Of a stretch of DNA of 40,072 nucleotides, positions 1-6,482 are shown in pieces (positions within the stretch are counted from its first letter, which is position 1; each line of letters opens with the position of its first letter). The notes beneath the pieces were generated by a model. That model searched no databases. It was not told the DNA's origin and was given only the letters and a program-made list of their open reading frames with translations. The stretch comes from Caldifarciminota bacterium (GTDB lineage: Bacteria; Hydrothermota; Hydrothermia; LBFQ01): positions 1-40,072 of the forward strand of contig JALWZG010000098.1 of NCBI GenBank assembly GCA_027002825.1. The letters run 5' to 3'. A program made the position numbers and the translations under genes.

Positions 1-343
1 CCCACCGTTCCTCGTACCTGTTCGCCCAGAAGGGGAGGTTGAGGTACTCCCTAAGGGGCCTCCAGAACTCCCTGTCGCCGAACTCCTCGTCCCAGATGGG
101 TGCCTCCTTGGACGTATGGAAGACGCATTTGCCCCTCTCCGAGGGTGGTATGGCCTCCAACTCCTCCCTCCCCGCCCACGCGAAGCCGATAGCGTCCCTT
201 AGGCACCCCATGACGGAGCAGATGGACGAGTCAAGGCCGTAGCCCTTGGCGACCTCCCACGCCTCCGGGTTCTCCCGTACGTTCCTGACGTGGTGGTCGT
301 ACCGGTACTTCCTCCAGGTCCTCCCGTTGAAGATCAGTCGCAT
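1..343 (-). CDS. Hypothetical protein, 3' end off the left edge
   Basis: An open frame of 114 codons runs on the minus strand from an ATG at 343 to the window edge without a stop, so the C-terminus is missing. The visible protein starts MRLIFNGRTWRKYRYDHH and is rich in Trp, Arg and Glu. It has two Cys (SSICSVMGCLRD) and no signal peptide or membrane segment. I do not recognise a family. The start is supported by a TACAAT box at 350-355, 6 nt before the ATG, the same layout as many other genes here. It follows the kinase gene in the same direction but has its own promoter-like box, so it is probably a separate unit. Confidence 0.6.
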   Translation of the reverse strand, partial: MRLIFNGRTWRKYRYDHHVRNVRENPEAWEVAKGYGLDSSICSVMGCLRDAIGFAWAGREELEAIPPSERGKCVFHTSKEAPIWDEEFGDREFWRPLREYLNLPFWANRYEERW

Positions 344-349
344 AGTGGG

Positions 350-355
350 ATTGTA
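350..355 (-). promoter_or_regulatory. -10 box (TACAAT) of the partial gene
   Basis: TACAAT on the minus strand, 6 nt before the ATG at 343. Transcription would begin at or within a base or two of the start codon. No good -35 is visible. Confidence 0.5.
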
Positions 356-377
356 AGGGGGAAAGGGCGAGTCCAGA

Positions 378-1466
378 TCACATGATGAACCTGAGGAGGA
401 GGAAAACGCCCACCCCCACGAGGACCAAGGCCAAAGCGACGAGAAGAAGGAGTAGCCTCCACGGAAATCCGCTTTCCGTTATCTCAAACTCCTCCTCCTC
501 CGGAAGCTCTATGAACTGGGTTATCTTCTTAAGCGCCCTCCCGTTCACCTCCCCTTTCGGCTCCTCACCCTCCGTCCGGGTATCATCCCCTATCCCACCA
601 AGGGTTATGGGTGGCTGTTTCTTCATCGGTGTCGTGTTTATGTTTATACCGAGGGAGGAGGCGACCTCCTGTACGGCTTCGGCGAACTCGTAAGCGCTCT
701 TAAACCTTCGGGAGGGGAGTTTGTTCATGGCCTTCCTGAGTACGGCGTCTATCCCGTCCCCAAGACCGGTTGGGGGGATCTCTTCCCTCAAAACCCTGTA
801 CTGCAGCTCGTACACGTCCTTCGCGTCCCCGAAGGGGGTTCTACCCGTGAGCATTTCGTAGAGGACTACACCGAAGGAGTATATGTCCGACCTGTAATCC
901 GCCTTTCCCCTAAACTGCTCCGGGGCCATGTACTCCGGTGTGCCGACCACCTTACGTGTGCCATCCTGCACCTCCGGTCCTTCCTCCATAAGTGCGGCTA
1001 TTCCGAAGTCCATCAGATAGGCCTTTCCCTGAGAGTCAACCAGGATGTTTCCGGGTTTTATATCCCTATGCACTATACCCTTCTCATGGGCGTACCCAAG
1101 CGCGGGCAGTATCTGTAGGGCTATGCTGAAGGCCTCCTGCAGGCTCAGCTTTCCCCTCGCGTGCAGTATCCTCTCAAGCGTCTCCCCTTCAACGTACTGC
1201 ATGACGATGTAAAGGAGTCCATCCTCGTCACCGAAATCCAAAACCTTTACTATGTTGGGATGGTCCAGCTTTGAGGCCATCTCCGCCTCTTTGAAAAACC
1301 TCTTGACGAACTCCCTGCTCTTCGCCATCTCAGGGGGGAGGACCTTTATGGCCACGGGCCTCTTGAGATACATGTGTTCACCCTTGTAAACGACGGCCAT
1401 CCCCCCCGCTCCTATCTTCTCCAAGATCCTGTACTTCTCGTCAAAGATCTTCCCTTCCAACCTCAT
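378..1466 (-). CDS. Ser/Thr protein kinase with C-terminal membrane anchor
   Basis: A Hanks-type kinase of 362 aa. Visible motifs are the glycine loop GAGGMAVVYKG (19-29), ATP-binding Lys41 in AIK, alpha-C Glu60, HRD (133-135) with Lys137 and Asn140, DFG (153-155) and APE (181-183), so it should be active. A low-complexity linker follows (about 275-333), then one transmembrane helix at about 336-360 that ends the protein. There is therefore no extracellular sensor domain, unlike PknB/PASTA kinases. The kinase is anchored by its tail with the catalytic domain inside the cell. Its start overlaps the PP2C phosphatase stop by 4 nt (ATGA), so the two are translationally coupled and probably act as a reversible pair. 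Targets are unknown. Confidence 0.93.
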   Translation of the reverse strand: MRLEGKIFDEKYRILEKIGAGGMAVVYKGEHMYLKRPVAIKVLPPEMAKSREFVKRFFKEAEMASKLDHPNIVKVLDFGDEDGLLYIVMQYVEGETLERILHARGKLSLQEAFSIALQILPALGYAHEKGIVHRDIKPGNILVDSQGKAYLMDFGIAALMEEGPEVQDGTRKVVGTPEYMAPEQFRGKADYRSDIYSFGVVLYEMLTGRTPFGDAKDVYELQYRVLREEIPPTGLGDGIDAVLRKAMNKLPSRRFKSAYEFAEAVQEVASSLGININTTPMKKQPPITLGGIGDDTRTEGEEPKGEVNGRALKKITQFIELPEEEEFEITESGFPWRLLLLLVALALVLVGVGVFLLLRFIM

Positions 1467-2248
1467 ACCAACCTCCTGAGTGTAAAGCTCTGAAACCTGG
1501 CGAGCAGAGAGGAGAGAAAGGACGTCCCGGTTATGTATATGGCAACGGCCGTAAGGTTGTCCTCTCCCCCTCTGTAGTTCACCTCGTCCCGGAGGGCTTC
1601 AAGTAGGGGTTTGGGGTCGTAAGAAATCATGTAATCAAGGAGCTCCCTGTCCGTGAAGTAGGAGTAGAGGCCGTCCGAGGCGAGCAGGTACCTATCCCCC
1701 TTCGCCACGTACCCCTCATAGGTGTGGGGTTTCACCACGGACCTTGACCCCAAAGCCCTCACCAGGACGTTTCTCGCGGGATGGGTCAAGGCCTCCTTTG
1801 GGGAGATGAGACCTTTCCTCACCATGAGCTGGGCCTTGGTGTCGTCCTCCGTCAAGAGGTAGAGGTGTTTCCCCCTTGCCAGATAGACACGGGTGTCCCC
1901 CACGTGGGCTATGTACCACTTGTGTTCCCTGATGAGCATGGCCGTGAGGGTGGTCATAGCCCCCCTGACCTCTATGGACGTGCTTACCCTCTCGTAGACC
2001 TTGGTTGACGTCCTTATAAAGGCCTCCTTCAGGGCCCTTTTGGGATGTACCCTCTGGGATAGGAGGTTTTGCAACTCCTCGTCCAAAACCTCAAGGGCGT
2101 AGTTGGACGCGAAATCCCCCGCCTTCCTGCCACCCAAACCGTCCGCTATGGCAAAAAGCCCCGTTAACGGGTTTATAAGGTATGCGTCCTCGTTGCTCGT
2201 CCTTACGCGCCCTATGTCGGTTATGCCGTAAAACTTACCACGGAGCAT
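1463..2248 (-). CDS. PP2C-family Ser/Thr protein phosphatase
   Basis: A metal-dependent protein phosphatase of 261 aa. The PP2C metal-site motifs are in order: GRVRTSNEDAY near the N-terminus, IADGLGG (about 34-40), a central ASDGLYSYF and a C-terminal GGEDNLTAV. No membrane segment is evident, so it is cytosolic. It lies between the roadblock gene (stop 4 nt upstream of this ATG) and the kinase gene (4-nt overlap), which makes it the likely antagonist of that kinase. The length is normal for stand-alone bacterial PP2C of the Stp/PrpC type. Confidence 0.93.
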   Translation of the reverse strand: MLRGKFYGITDIGRVRTSNEDAYLINPLTGLFAIADGLGGRKAGDFASNYALEVLDEELQNLLSQRVHPKRALKEAFIRTSTKVYERVSTSIEVRGAMTTLTAMLIREHKWYIAHVGDTRVYLARGKHLYLLTEDDTKAQLMVRKGLISPKEALTHPARNVLVRALGSRSVVKPHTYEGYVAKGDRYLLASDGLYSYFTDRELLDYMISYDPKPLLEALRDEVNYRGGEDNLTAVAIYITGTSFLSSLLARFQSFTLRRLV

Positions 2249-2251
2249 CCA

Positions 2252-2644
2252 TTAGATTTCCTGCCACTCGCGGGCGGCCTCTGTTAGGAGTCTGCTGTAC
2301 TTCTTCAGGAAGGCGAAGACGAGACCCAGGACGGCCTTGGACCTCCTGAGGACGAGGTGCAGGTAGAACGGTGTGTCTCCGAGAGGGGTGGAGATGAAGA
2401 TGTAGGACTTGGTGAAGGAGAGTATCTCAACGGGGTCCTCTCCCTCTGCCCCAAGGGTTTCCAGAACCCTCAGCTGGGAGCGTATGAGCTCAACGCTGTA
2501 GGCGGCGGATATGCTGACCTCAAACTCCTCGTCCACCCTGCTCTCCACGATGGTAAGCCCCTCGTTCCTGTCCACTATCGCCCCCGCCAAAAAGCCGGGG
2601 AATTCCACGGACATCTTATTCAGAAGATCCTGCATTTTCTCCAT
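2252..2644 (-). CDS. Roadblock/LC7-type regulatory protein
   Basis: A 130-aa protein with a roadblock/LC7-like pattern: an N-terminal helix, a strand GFLAGAIVDRNEGLTIV, a helix with SAAYSVELIRSQLRVLETLG, then strands ending in YIFISTPLGDTPFYLHLVL. A final helix includes AVLGLVFAFLKKYSRLL. Bacterial roadblock proteins usually modulate small GTPases or sit in signalling complexes (known for the MglB family). No GTPase is present here, so the partner may be the kinase/phosphatase pair. The start overlaps the ABC ATPase gene by 29 nt, and the stop is 3 nt before the phosphatase start. The family call rests on fold pattern rather than a catalytic motif. Confidence 0.65.
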   Translation of the reverse strand: MEKMQDLLNKMSVEFPGFLAGAIVDRNEGLTIVESRVDEEFEVSISAAYSVELIRSQLRVLETLGAEGEDPVEILSFTKSYIFISTPLGDTPFYLHLVLRRSKAVLGLVFAFLKKYSRLLTEAAREWQEI

Positions 2645-3341
2645 GTTCTACCTCCTTTTTCTTCCTTTTCAGAACACCGGAATCAAGCGTGTAAACCGTG
2701 TGGAAGTAAGGCAGCAGCCTCTCATCGTGGGTCGCTATTATGAAGGTGCGACCCTCCTCGCACAAGGCCCTCAAAACCTCCATGAGGTTTAAGGCGTTCT
2801 CCTTGTCCAGCTCCGCCGTAGGCTCATCGCACACGTAAACCTCGGCCCCCATGGCGATGGCCCTCGCCACGGCCACCCTCTGCCTCTCACCACCGGAGAG
2901 GTACTGCACGTTCTTCTTTATCTCGTCCCTCAGACCCAGAGATTCCAGGACCTCCTCTGCCCTGCGTCTCGCCCTCAAGGGGGAGTATCCCTTCATGAGC
3001 AGGGGGAAATAGACGTTTTCCAGGGCGGTCATCTCCGGGAAGAGGTTGTGGGACTGGAATATGATGCCTATGTACTTCCGCCTGAATATGGCGAGGTCGT
3101 CCTCACCCATACGGCGCGGGTCTATCACCGTGTCCATAACCTCAACATAACCCTCATCGGCGAAGTCCAAGGTGGATATTATGTGCAGCAGGGTGCTTTT
3201 ACCCGATCCCGATGGACCGAAGACACCCACCATCTCCCCCCTCCCCACCTTTAGGTCCACACCCCTCAAAACGTGTATCCTCTCCTCCCCGTACACGTAA
3301 GATTTATGCACACCTTTCAGTTTAACTATGGGAAGCCTCAA
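2616..3341 (-). CDS. ABC transporter ATP-binding protein, LolD/MacB type
   Basis: A 241-aa ATPase with Walker A GPSGSGKST (42-50), Q-loop in IIFQSHNLFPEMTALENV, signature LSGGERQR (148-155), Walker B VYVCDEPT (168-175) and H-loop His205. The E-R-I-H-V-L-R-G-V-D pattern before Walker A and the STLDFADEG segment fit the LolD/FtsE/MacB subfamily, which works with FtsX-like permeases on lipoproteins, efflux or cell division. No permease gene lies next to it; instead it heads a signalling operon. The start is TTG at 3341, chosen because TATAAT lies 6 nt upstream and the protein begins at the family's usual place. Confidence 0.9.
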   Translation of the reverse strand: MRLPIVKLKGVHKSYVYGEERIHVLRGVDLKVGRGEMVGVFGPSGSGKSTLLHIISTLDFADEGYVEVMDTVIDPRRMGEDDLAIFRRKYIGIIFQSHNLFPEMTALENVYFPLLMKGYSPLRARRRAEEVLESLGLRDEIKKNVQYLSGGERQRVAVARAIAMGAEVYVCDEPTAELDKENALNLMEVLRALCEEGRTFIIATHDERLLPYFHTVYTLDSGVLKRKKKEVEHGENAGSSE

Positions 3342-3347
3342 GCTGGG

Positions 3348-3353
3348 ATTATA
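3348..3353 (-). promoter_or_regulatory. -10 box (TATAAT) of the ABC/roadblock/PP2C/kinase operon
   Basis: A perfect TATAAT on the minus strand ends 6 nt before the TTG start at 3341. It would give a leaderless mRNA beginning with a TTG codon for a four-gene operon. No convincing -35. Confidence 0.6.
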
Positions 3354-3398
3354 GGCTTGAAATTACACGCGGTAGAGGGTTGTGGTTTTGGGGTTCAA

Positions 3399-3419
3399 AG
3401 GGGTATGCGTTTCACCCCT
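3399..3419. repeat. Short inverted repeat AGGGGT/ACCCCT
   Basis: Six-base arms at 3399-3404 and 3414-3419 with a 9-nt loop. No T-tract follows, so it is not an obvious terminator. Function unknown. Confidence 0.3.
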
Positions 3420-3433
3420 AACGGGGCGCACGC

Positions 3434-3457
3434 AAAACACTTTTAATACAGTGTTTT
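3434..3457. repeat. Perfect 8-bp inverted repeat, candidate operator
   Basis: AAAACACT (3434-3441) and AGTGTTTT (3450-3457) are exact reverse complements separated by 8 nt (TTTAATAC). This layout suits a dimeric DNA-binding protein. It lies between two divergent promoters, about 95 bp from the ABC operon -10 and 120 bp upstream of the HU -35. A second palindrome, CGCATATGCG, sits at 3501-3510. Confidence 0.4.
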
Positions 3458-3575
3458 AATGACGAAATCCAGAATTTTGCCCTTAATTCCACAAAATATA
3501 CGCATATGCGAAATGAGGCTTACACCTCCAATAATTCCCTGTTGTATCGGGATTAAACGTAAGTTCCCGCCGCAC

Positions 3576-3604
3576 TTGACAGGCCCCAGTTTCCCCTATA
3601 GAAT
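3576..3604 (+). promoter_or_regulatory. Consensus promoter of the HU gene
   Basis: TTGACA (3576-3581), a 17-bp spacer, then TAGAAT (3599-3604): an almost ideal housekeeping promoter. Transcription would start near 3611, leaving a leader of about 75-80 nt, unlike the leaderless layout of most genes here. Confidence 0.8.
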
Positions 3605-3673
3605 TCCTTCCTACAGCGATGAAAAGCCGGGAGGAGCAGAACCGCACGAGGAGAGCAAACGCGCAAAACCAAA

Positions 3674-3683
3674 AAGGAGGTGA
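3674..3683 (+). promoter_or_regulatory. Perfect Shine-Dalgarno of HU
   Basis: AAGGAGGTGA lies 3 nt before the ATG at 3687 and pairs fully with the anti-SD CACCTCCTT visible in the 16S gene at the right edge. It is one of only two extended SD sites in the window. Confidence 0.85.
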
Positions 3684-3686
3684 AGT

Positions 3687-3983
3687 ATGGCAAAGAAGGA
3701 TTACATGACAAAAGAGGAATTGGTGGCCTACGTGGCCAAGAAGGCCGGCCTGAAGAAGGCCGACGCTTACAAGGCCGTCAACGCTTTCATAGACGCGGTT
3801 AAGGACGCCCTCGGAAAGGGCAGGGGTGTCCGTCTCGTCGGCTTCGGTTCCTTCCAGGTGCGCCACAGGGCGGCCCGCAAGAGCAGGAATCCCCGCACAG
3901 GGGAGCCTATAACCATCCCCGCGACGAAGGTGCCGGTTTTCAAACCCAGCCAGGCGCTCAAAAAGCTCGTTGCTGGCAAGTAA
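3687..3983 (+). CDS. hup: HU-family DNA-binding protein
   Basis: A 98-aa histone-like protein. It has the HU core MTKEELVAYVAKKAGLKKAD, the GFGSFQVRHRAARKSRNPRTG beta-arm region and the terminal F-K-P-S-Q-A-L-K-K-L pattern. HU dimers bend and compact DNA. Length and motif order match the family. It has the strongest expression signals of any gene here: a consensus promoter, a leader and a perfect SD. The following lipoprotein gene begins inside its last codons. Confidence 0.95.
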   Translation: MAKKDYMTKEELVAYVAKKAGLKKADAYKAVNAFIDAVKDALGKGRGVRLVGFGSFQVRHRAARKSRNPRTGEPITIPATKVPVFKPSQALKKLVAGK

Positions 3984-4515
3984 GATAAGGGTTCTACCCC
4001 TTATGCTCCTCCCGGCTTGTGCTTTTTTTGAGCTCCCAGATCCCCCCGAACCGGTCGGAGAGGAGGAAAAGGTCGCGGCCTATTCACCCGAGGAGGTGCT
4101 GGCCAAGATCTCGGAGGCGTTGGGCCTATACCACAGCCTCAGCATGTACTCCCAGCAGCTGGACGATGGTTTTACCTTTTACCCCTACGAGGGGCTGCCC
4201 ACCTCTTCGCCGTGGGGTAAGGAGACGGAAAAGTCCGTGGTCTCGGAGATACTTATGGGCTTGGATTACAGCATATCCCAACCCTCAAAGGTGGATTTTG
4301 TGCTGAACTCTTTGCAGAGGTTTCCCGACAGCGCATTCGCGAGGGTGTCCTATTCCATGGTCTTCGTCCTGCGGGCCGAGGGTACCTTTAACCTTTACGG
4401 TTATTCCGACGTGGTCTTCAAGAGACTTTCGGACGGAGTCTGGGTCATAACCCTCTGGAGGGATTTCAAGGACACGGCGATGAGCTGGGGAGAGTTCAAG
4501 ATGAGGTACAGATGA
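3970..4515 (+). CDS. Predicted lipoprotein, NTF2-like domain possible
   Basis: A 181-aa protein starting at TTG 3970, inside the last codons of HU (14-nt overlap). The N-terminus MLASKIRVLPLMLLPAC is a lipoprotein signal with lipobox LPAC, so Cys17 would be lipidated and the protein sits on a membrane outside the cytoplasm. The next ATG (4001) would remove most of the signal, which favours the TTG. After a Pro/Glu-rich linker, the C-terminal half (DFVLNSLQRFPDSAFARVSY to WVITLWRDF) has the alternating strands of an NTF2-like fold, an inference only. It overlaps the next gene by 4 nt. Confidence 0.7.
   Translation: MLASKIRVLPLMLLPACAFFELPDPPEPVGEEEKVAAYSPEEVLAKISEALGLYHSLSMYSQQLDDGFTFYPYEGLPTSSPWGKETEKSVVSEILMGLDYSISQPSKVDFVLNSLQRFPDSAFARVSYSMVFVLRAEGTFNLYGYSDVVFKRLSDGVWVITLWRDFKDTAMSWGEFKMRYR
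3985..4004 (+). terminator. Hairpin just after the HU stop
   Basis: ATAAGGG (3985-3991) and CCCTTAT (3998-4004) are perfect 7-bp arms with a 6-nt loop, 1 nt after the HU stop codon. A run of seven T follows about 17 nt later, too far for a classic intrinsic terminator. It could lower read-through into the overlapping lipoprotein gene or stabilise the HU mRNA 3' end. Confidence 0.4.
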
Positions 4516-5345
4516 GGATACCCCCTGAGATAATAAGCGAGTTTGATCTGAGGGTCAGGCGGGTTGTGGACGGTGTCCTTGTCGGCAGGGCGGCGAGCTC
4601 AAGGTTTGGGGGCTCCCCCGAATTCGCCGAACACGTTGCCTACAACCCCGGAGACGATGTCCGCCGCATAGACTGGAAGGTGTACGCGAGGAAGAAGAAA
4701 CTCTTTCTCAAGAGGTTCTTCCACGAGTCGGAGATCCCCCTTGTCCTGCTTTACGATAGGACAAAGTCCATGGCCTATCAGAACAAGGCCGCCATGGCCT
4801 CGCTGTTCGCCGGAGCCTTCGCCTACATCTCCTACAGGATGCACGGCTCAACGGCCATGTTCCAGATCGGAGGGGGGGCTATCCCGTTTTCAAGGGGTTT
4901 CTCCACGGTGTTGAGGATCTTCTACGAGGCCTCAAGGTCCCCGAGTTCCTCCTCTTCCTTTGGGGAAAGCGTCCTTCTACTCCTCTCCCGGATCAGGAAG
5001 CGCTCACTCGTGATCGTAATATCGGACATGGCCTTTCCGGAGGAAGACCTCCTGACCGGTATATCTCTACTGTGCAAAAAGCACGAGACTGCCTTCCTCC
5101 ACGTCCTATCCTCAGGGGAATGGAACTTCAGAGAGGATGGAAAAATCCTGATAGATATGGAGACCGGGGAGTCCGTCAGCGTACCTCCGGACTCACGCTC
5201 ACTGCAGAGGGATAGGATAAGGGCTTGGGTCAGAGCCGTGAGGTCCGCCGTTCTGAGCAGAGGAGGGGCATATTCCCTGGTACTTTCGGATGAGGAGTTC
5301 AGGGCCGCCCTGAGGAGGACGGTTGAGGCCTTCTTTCCACGCTGA
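4512..5345 (+). CDS. DUF58 domain protein (VWA-like fold)
   Basis: A 277-aa protein with the DUF58 signature NPGDDVRRIDWKVYAR (about 45-60), followed by LFLKRFFHESEIPLVLLYDRTKSM, a degenerate MIDAS-like segment. The later SLVIVISDMAFPEEDL strand also fits. DUF58 proteins are usually found with MoxR AAA ATPases and VWA proteins and are thought to help assemble or regulate protein complexes. No MoxR gene is nearby. There are no membrane helices, so this is the soluble form of the family. The start overlaps the lipoprotein stop (ATGA at 4512-4515). Confidence 0.88.
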   Translation: MRIPPEIISEFDLRVRRVVDGVLVGRAASSRFGGSPEFAEHVAYNPGDDVRRIDWKVYARKKKLFLKRFFHESEIPLVLLYDRTKSMAYQNKAAMASLFAGAFAYISYRMHGSTAMFQIGGGAIPFSRGFSTVLRIFYEASRSPSSSSSFGESVLLLLSRIRKRSLVIVISDMAFPEEDLLTGISLLCKKHETAFLHVLSSGEWNFREDGKILIDMETGESVSVPPDSRSLQRDRIRAWVRAVRSAVLSRGGAYSLVLSDEEFRAALRRTVEAFFPR

Positions 5346-5356
5346 GATTTCCCCTT

Positions 5357-5362
5357 TAAAAT
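5357..5362 (+). promoter_or_regulatory. -10 box (TAAAAT) of prfB
   Basis: TAAAAT, 9 nt before the ATG at 5372. It supports the upstream start that is required for the frameshift reading. Confidence 0.5.
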
Positions 5363-5371
5363 TCCACGCCT

Positions 5372-6473
5372 ATGGTGATGCTTTCGGAGATTGAGGAGCT
5401 CTTCAGGGAGTACGAGAAGCTAAGGGGGTATCTTTGACGAGGAGAGGATGGAGAGGAGGATAGGCGAGATTGAGGAGGAAACCCTAAAGGCGGATTTCTG
5501 GGAGAGGAAGGAGAGGGCGCGCAGGTTGATGCAGGAGTTGACCCTTCTGCGGGAGAAGCTCCAAACCCTCAGGGATATAGGCGAGAGGCTGGGGTATCTG
5601 AGGGAGATTTACGATCTCGCCTCGGGAGATCCGGAGATGGCCCGTGAGCTGGAACAGGAGTACAGGAGTCTAAAAAAGGAGATATCCGACTTTCAGGTAA
5701 GGCTTCTCTTCACCGAAGAGGAGGACCTCCAGAACGCCATCCTTGAGATCCACCCCGGAGCAGGTGGTACGGAGAGTCAGGACTGGGCGGAGATGCTCTT
5801 AAGGATGTACGTGAGGTGGGCGGAGAGGAGGGGGTACAAGGTCAGCGTCTTGGATTACCAGAAGGGAGAGCAGGCCGGTATAAAGTCCGCAACGCTCCTT
5901 GTGCAGGGACCCTACGCTTACGGTTATCTGAAGGGTGAGAAGGGGGTACACCGCCTTGTCAGGATCTCACCCTTTGACGCCAACAGGAGGAGACACACCT
6001 CCTTCGCGGCCGTAGGCGTCCTGCCCGAGATGAAGGACGTTGAGGTGGAGATAAGGCCTGAGGATCTGAAGGTGGAGACGTTCAGGTCCTCGGGTGCCGG
6101 GGGGCAGCACGTGAACAGAACGGAGTCCGCCGTCAGGATCACACACATACCCACGGGTATAGTCGTGGTCATGAGGAGTGAGAGGTCCCAACACCAGAAC
6201 AGGGAAAACGCCATGAGGGTCCTGAAGGCAAGGCTTTACGAGTACTACAGGAGGCAACAGGAGGAAAAGCTGAAGGAGCTGGCAGGCCCGAAGTCCTCCA
6301 TAGAGTGGGGACACCAGATAAGGTCTTACGTCCTTTACCCCTACAGGCTGGTGAAGGATCACAGGACGGGTTATGAGACCTCCGATACGGAGGCCGTCTT
6401 TGACGGGGAGATAGACGGGTTCATAAAGGCTTACCTCTTTCACATAAAAGGAGGGGAAAAACGACGGACTTAA
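5372..6473 (+). CDS. prfB: Peptide chain release factor 2, programmed +1 frameshift
   Basis: RF2 ends translation at UGA and UAA. The gene is read as 5372-5434 plus 5436-6473: 21 codons (MVMLSEIEEL to LRGYL), an in-frame TGA at 5435-5437, then a +1 shift into the long frame, giving 366 aa, the usual RF2 length. Starting at ATG 5448 instead would lose the conserved N-terminus, including LRGYLD. The tripeptide SPF (199-201), which reads the second and third stop-codon bases in RF2, and the catalytic GGQ (243-245) are both present. Low RF2 would slow reading of the TGA and favour the shift, so the factor controls its own level. The stop TAA doubles as the -10 box of the next gene. Confidence 0.96.
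5423..5438 (+). promoter_or_regulatory. RF2 programmed frameshift site
   Basis: AGGGGGTATCTTTGAC contains the internal SD-like AGGGGG, the slippery codon CTT and the stop TGA followed by C. It matches the classical E. coli prfB recoding site base for base over these 16 nt. The SD-like element is 3 nt before CTT, the spacing needed for the +1 shift. Confidence 0.97.
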
Positions 6474-6476
6474 AAT
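6471..6476 (+). promoter_or_regulatory. -10 box (TAAAAT) overlapping the prfB stop
   Basis: The first three bases are the TAA stop of prfB. It ends 6 nt before the ATG at 6483. Confidence 0.5.
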
Positions 6477-6482
6477 AGGCGG

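Larger units (their letters stand above)
3342..3686. other. Intergenic control region between the ABC operon and HU
   Basis: At 345 bp this is one of the two longest spacers in the window. It holds the divergent promoter of the ABC operon at the left end, a consensus HU promoter at 3576-3604, an HU 5' leader of about 80 nt and a perfect Shine-Dalgarno. Between the promoters lie several inverted repeats. Base composition is visibly richer in A+T from 3430 to 3520 than in the surrounding genes. No convincing gene or tRNA is seen. Confidence 0.6.

Noticed and set aside
39-242. 67-codon plus-strand frame at the left end
   Set aside because: It is antisense to the open minus-strand gene (1-343) that has a -10 box, and its Ser/Pro-rich protein looks like a shadow.
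3420-3600. tRNA gene in the spacer before HU
   Set aside because: No cloverleaf arms, T-loop GTTCRAATC or matching acceptor stem could be found.
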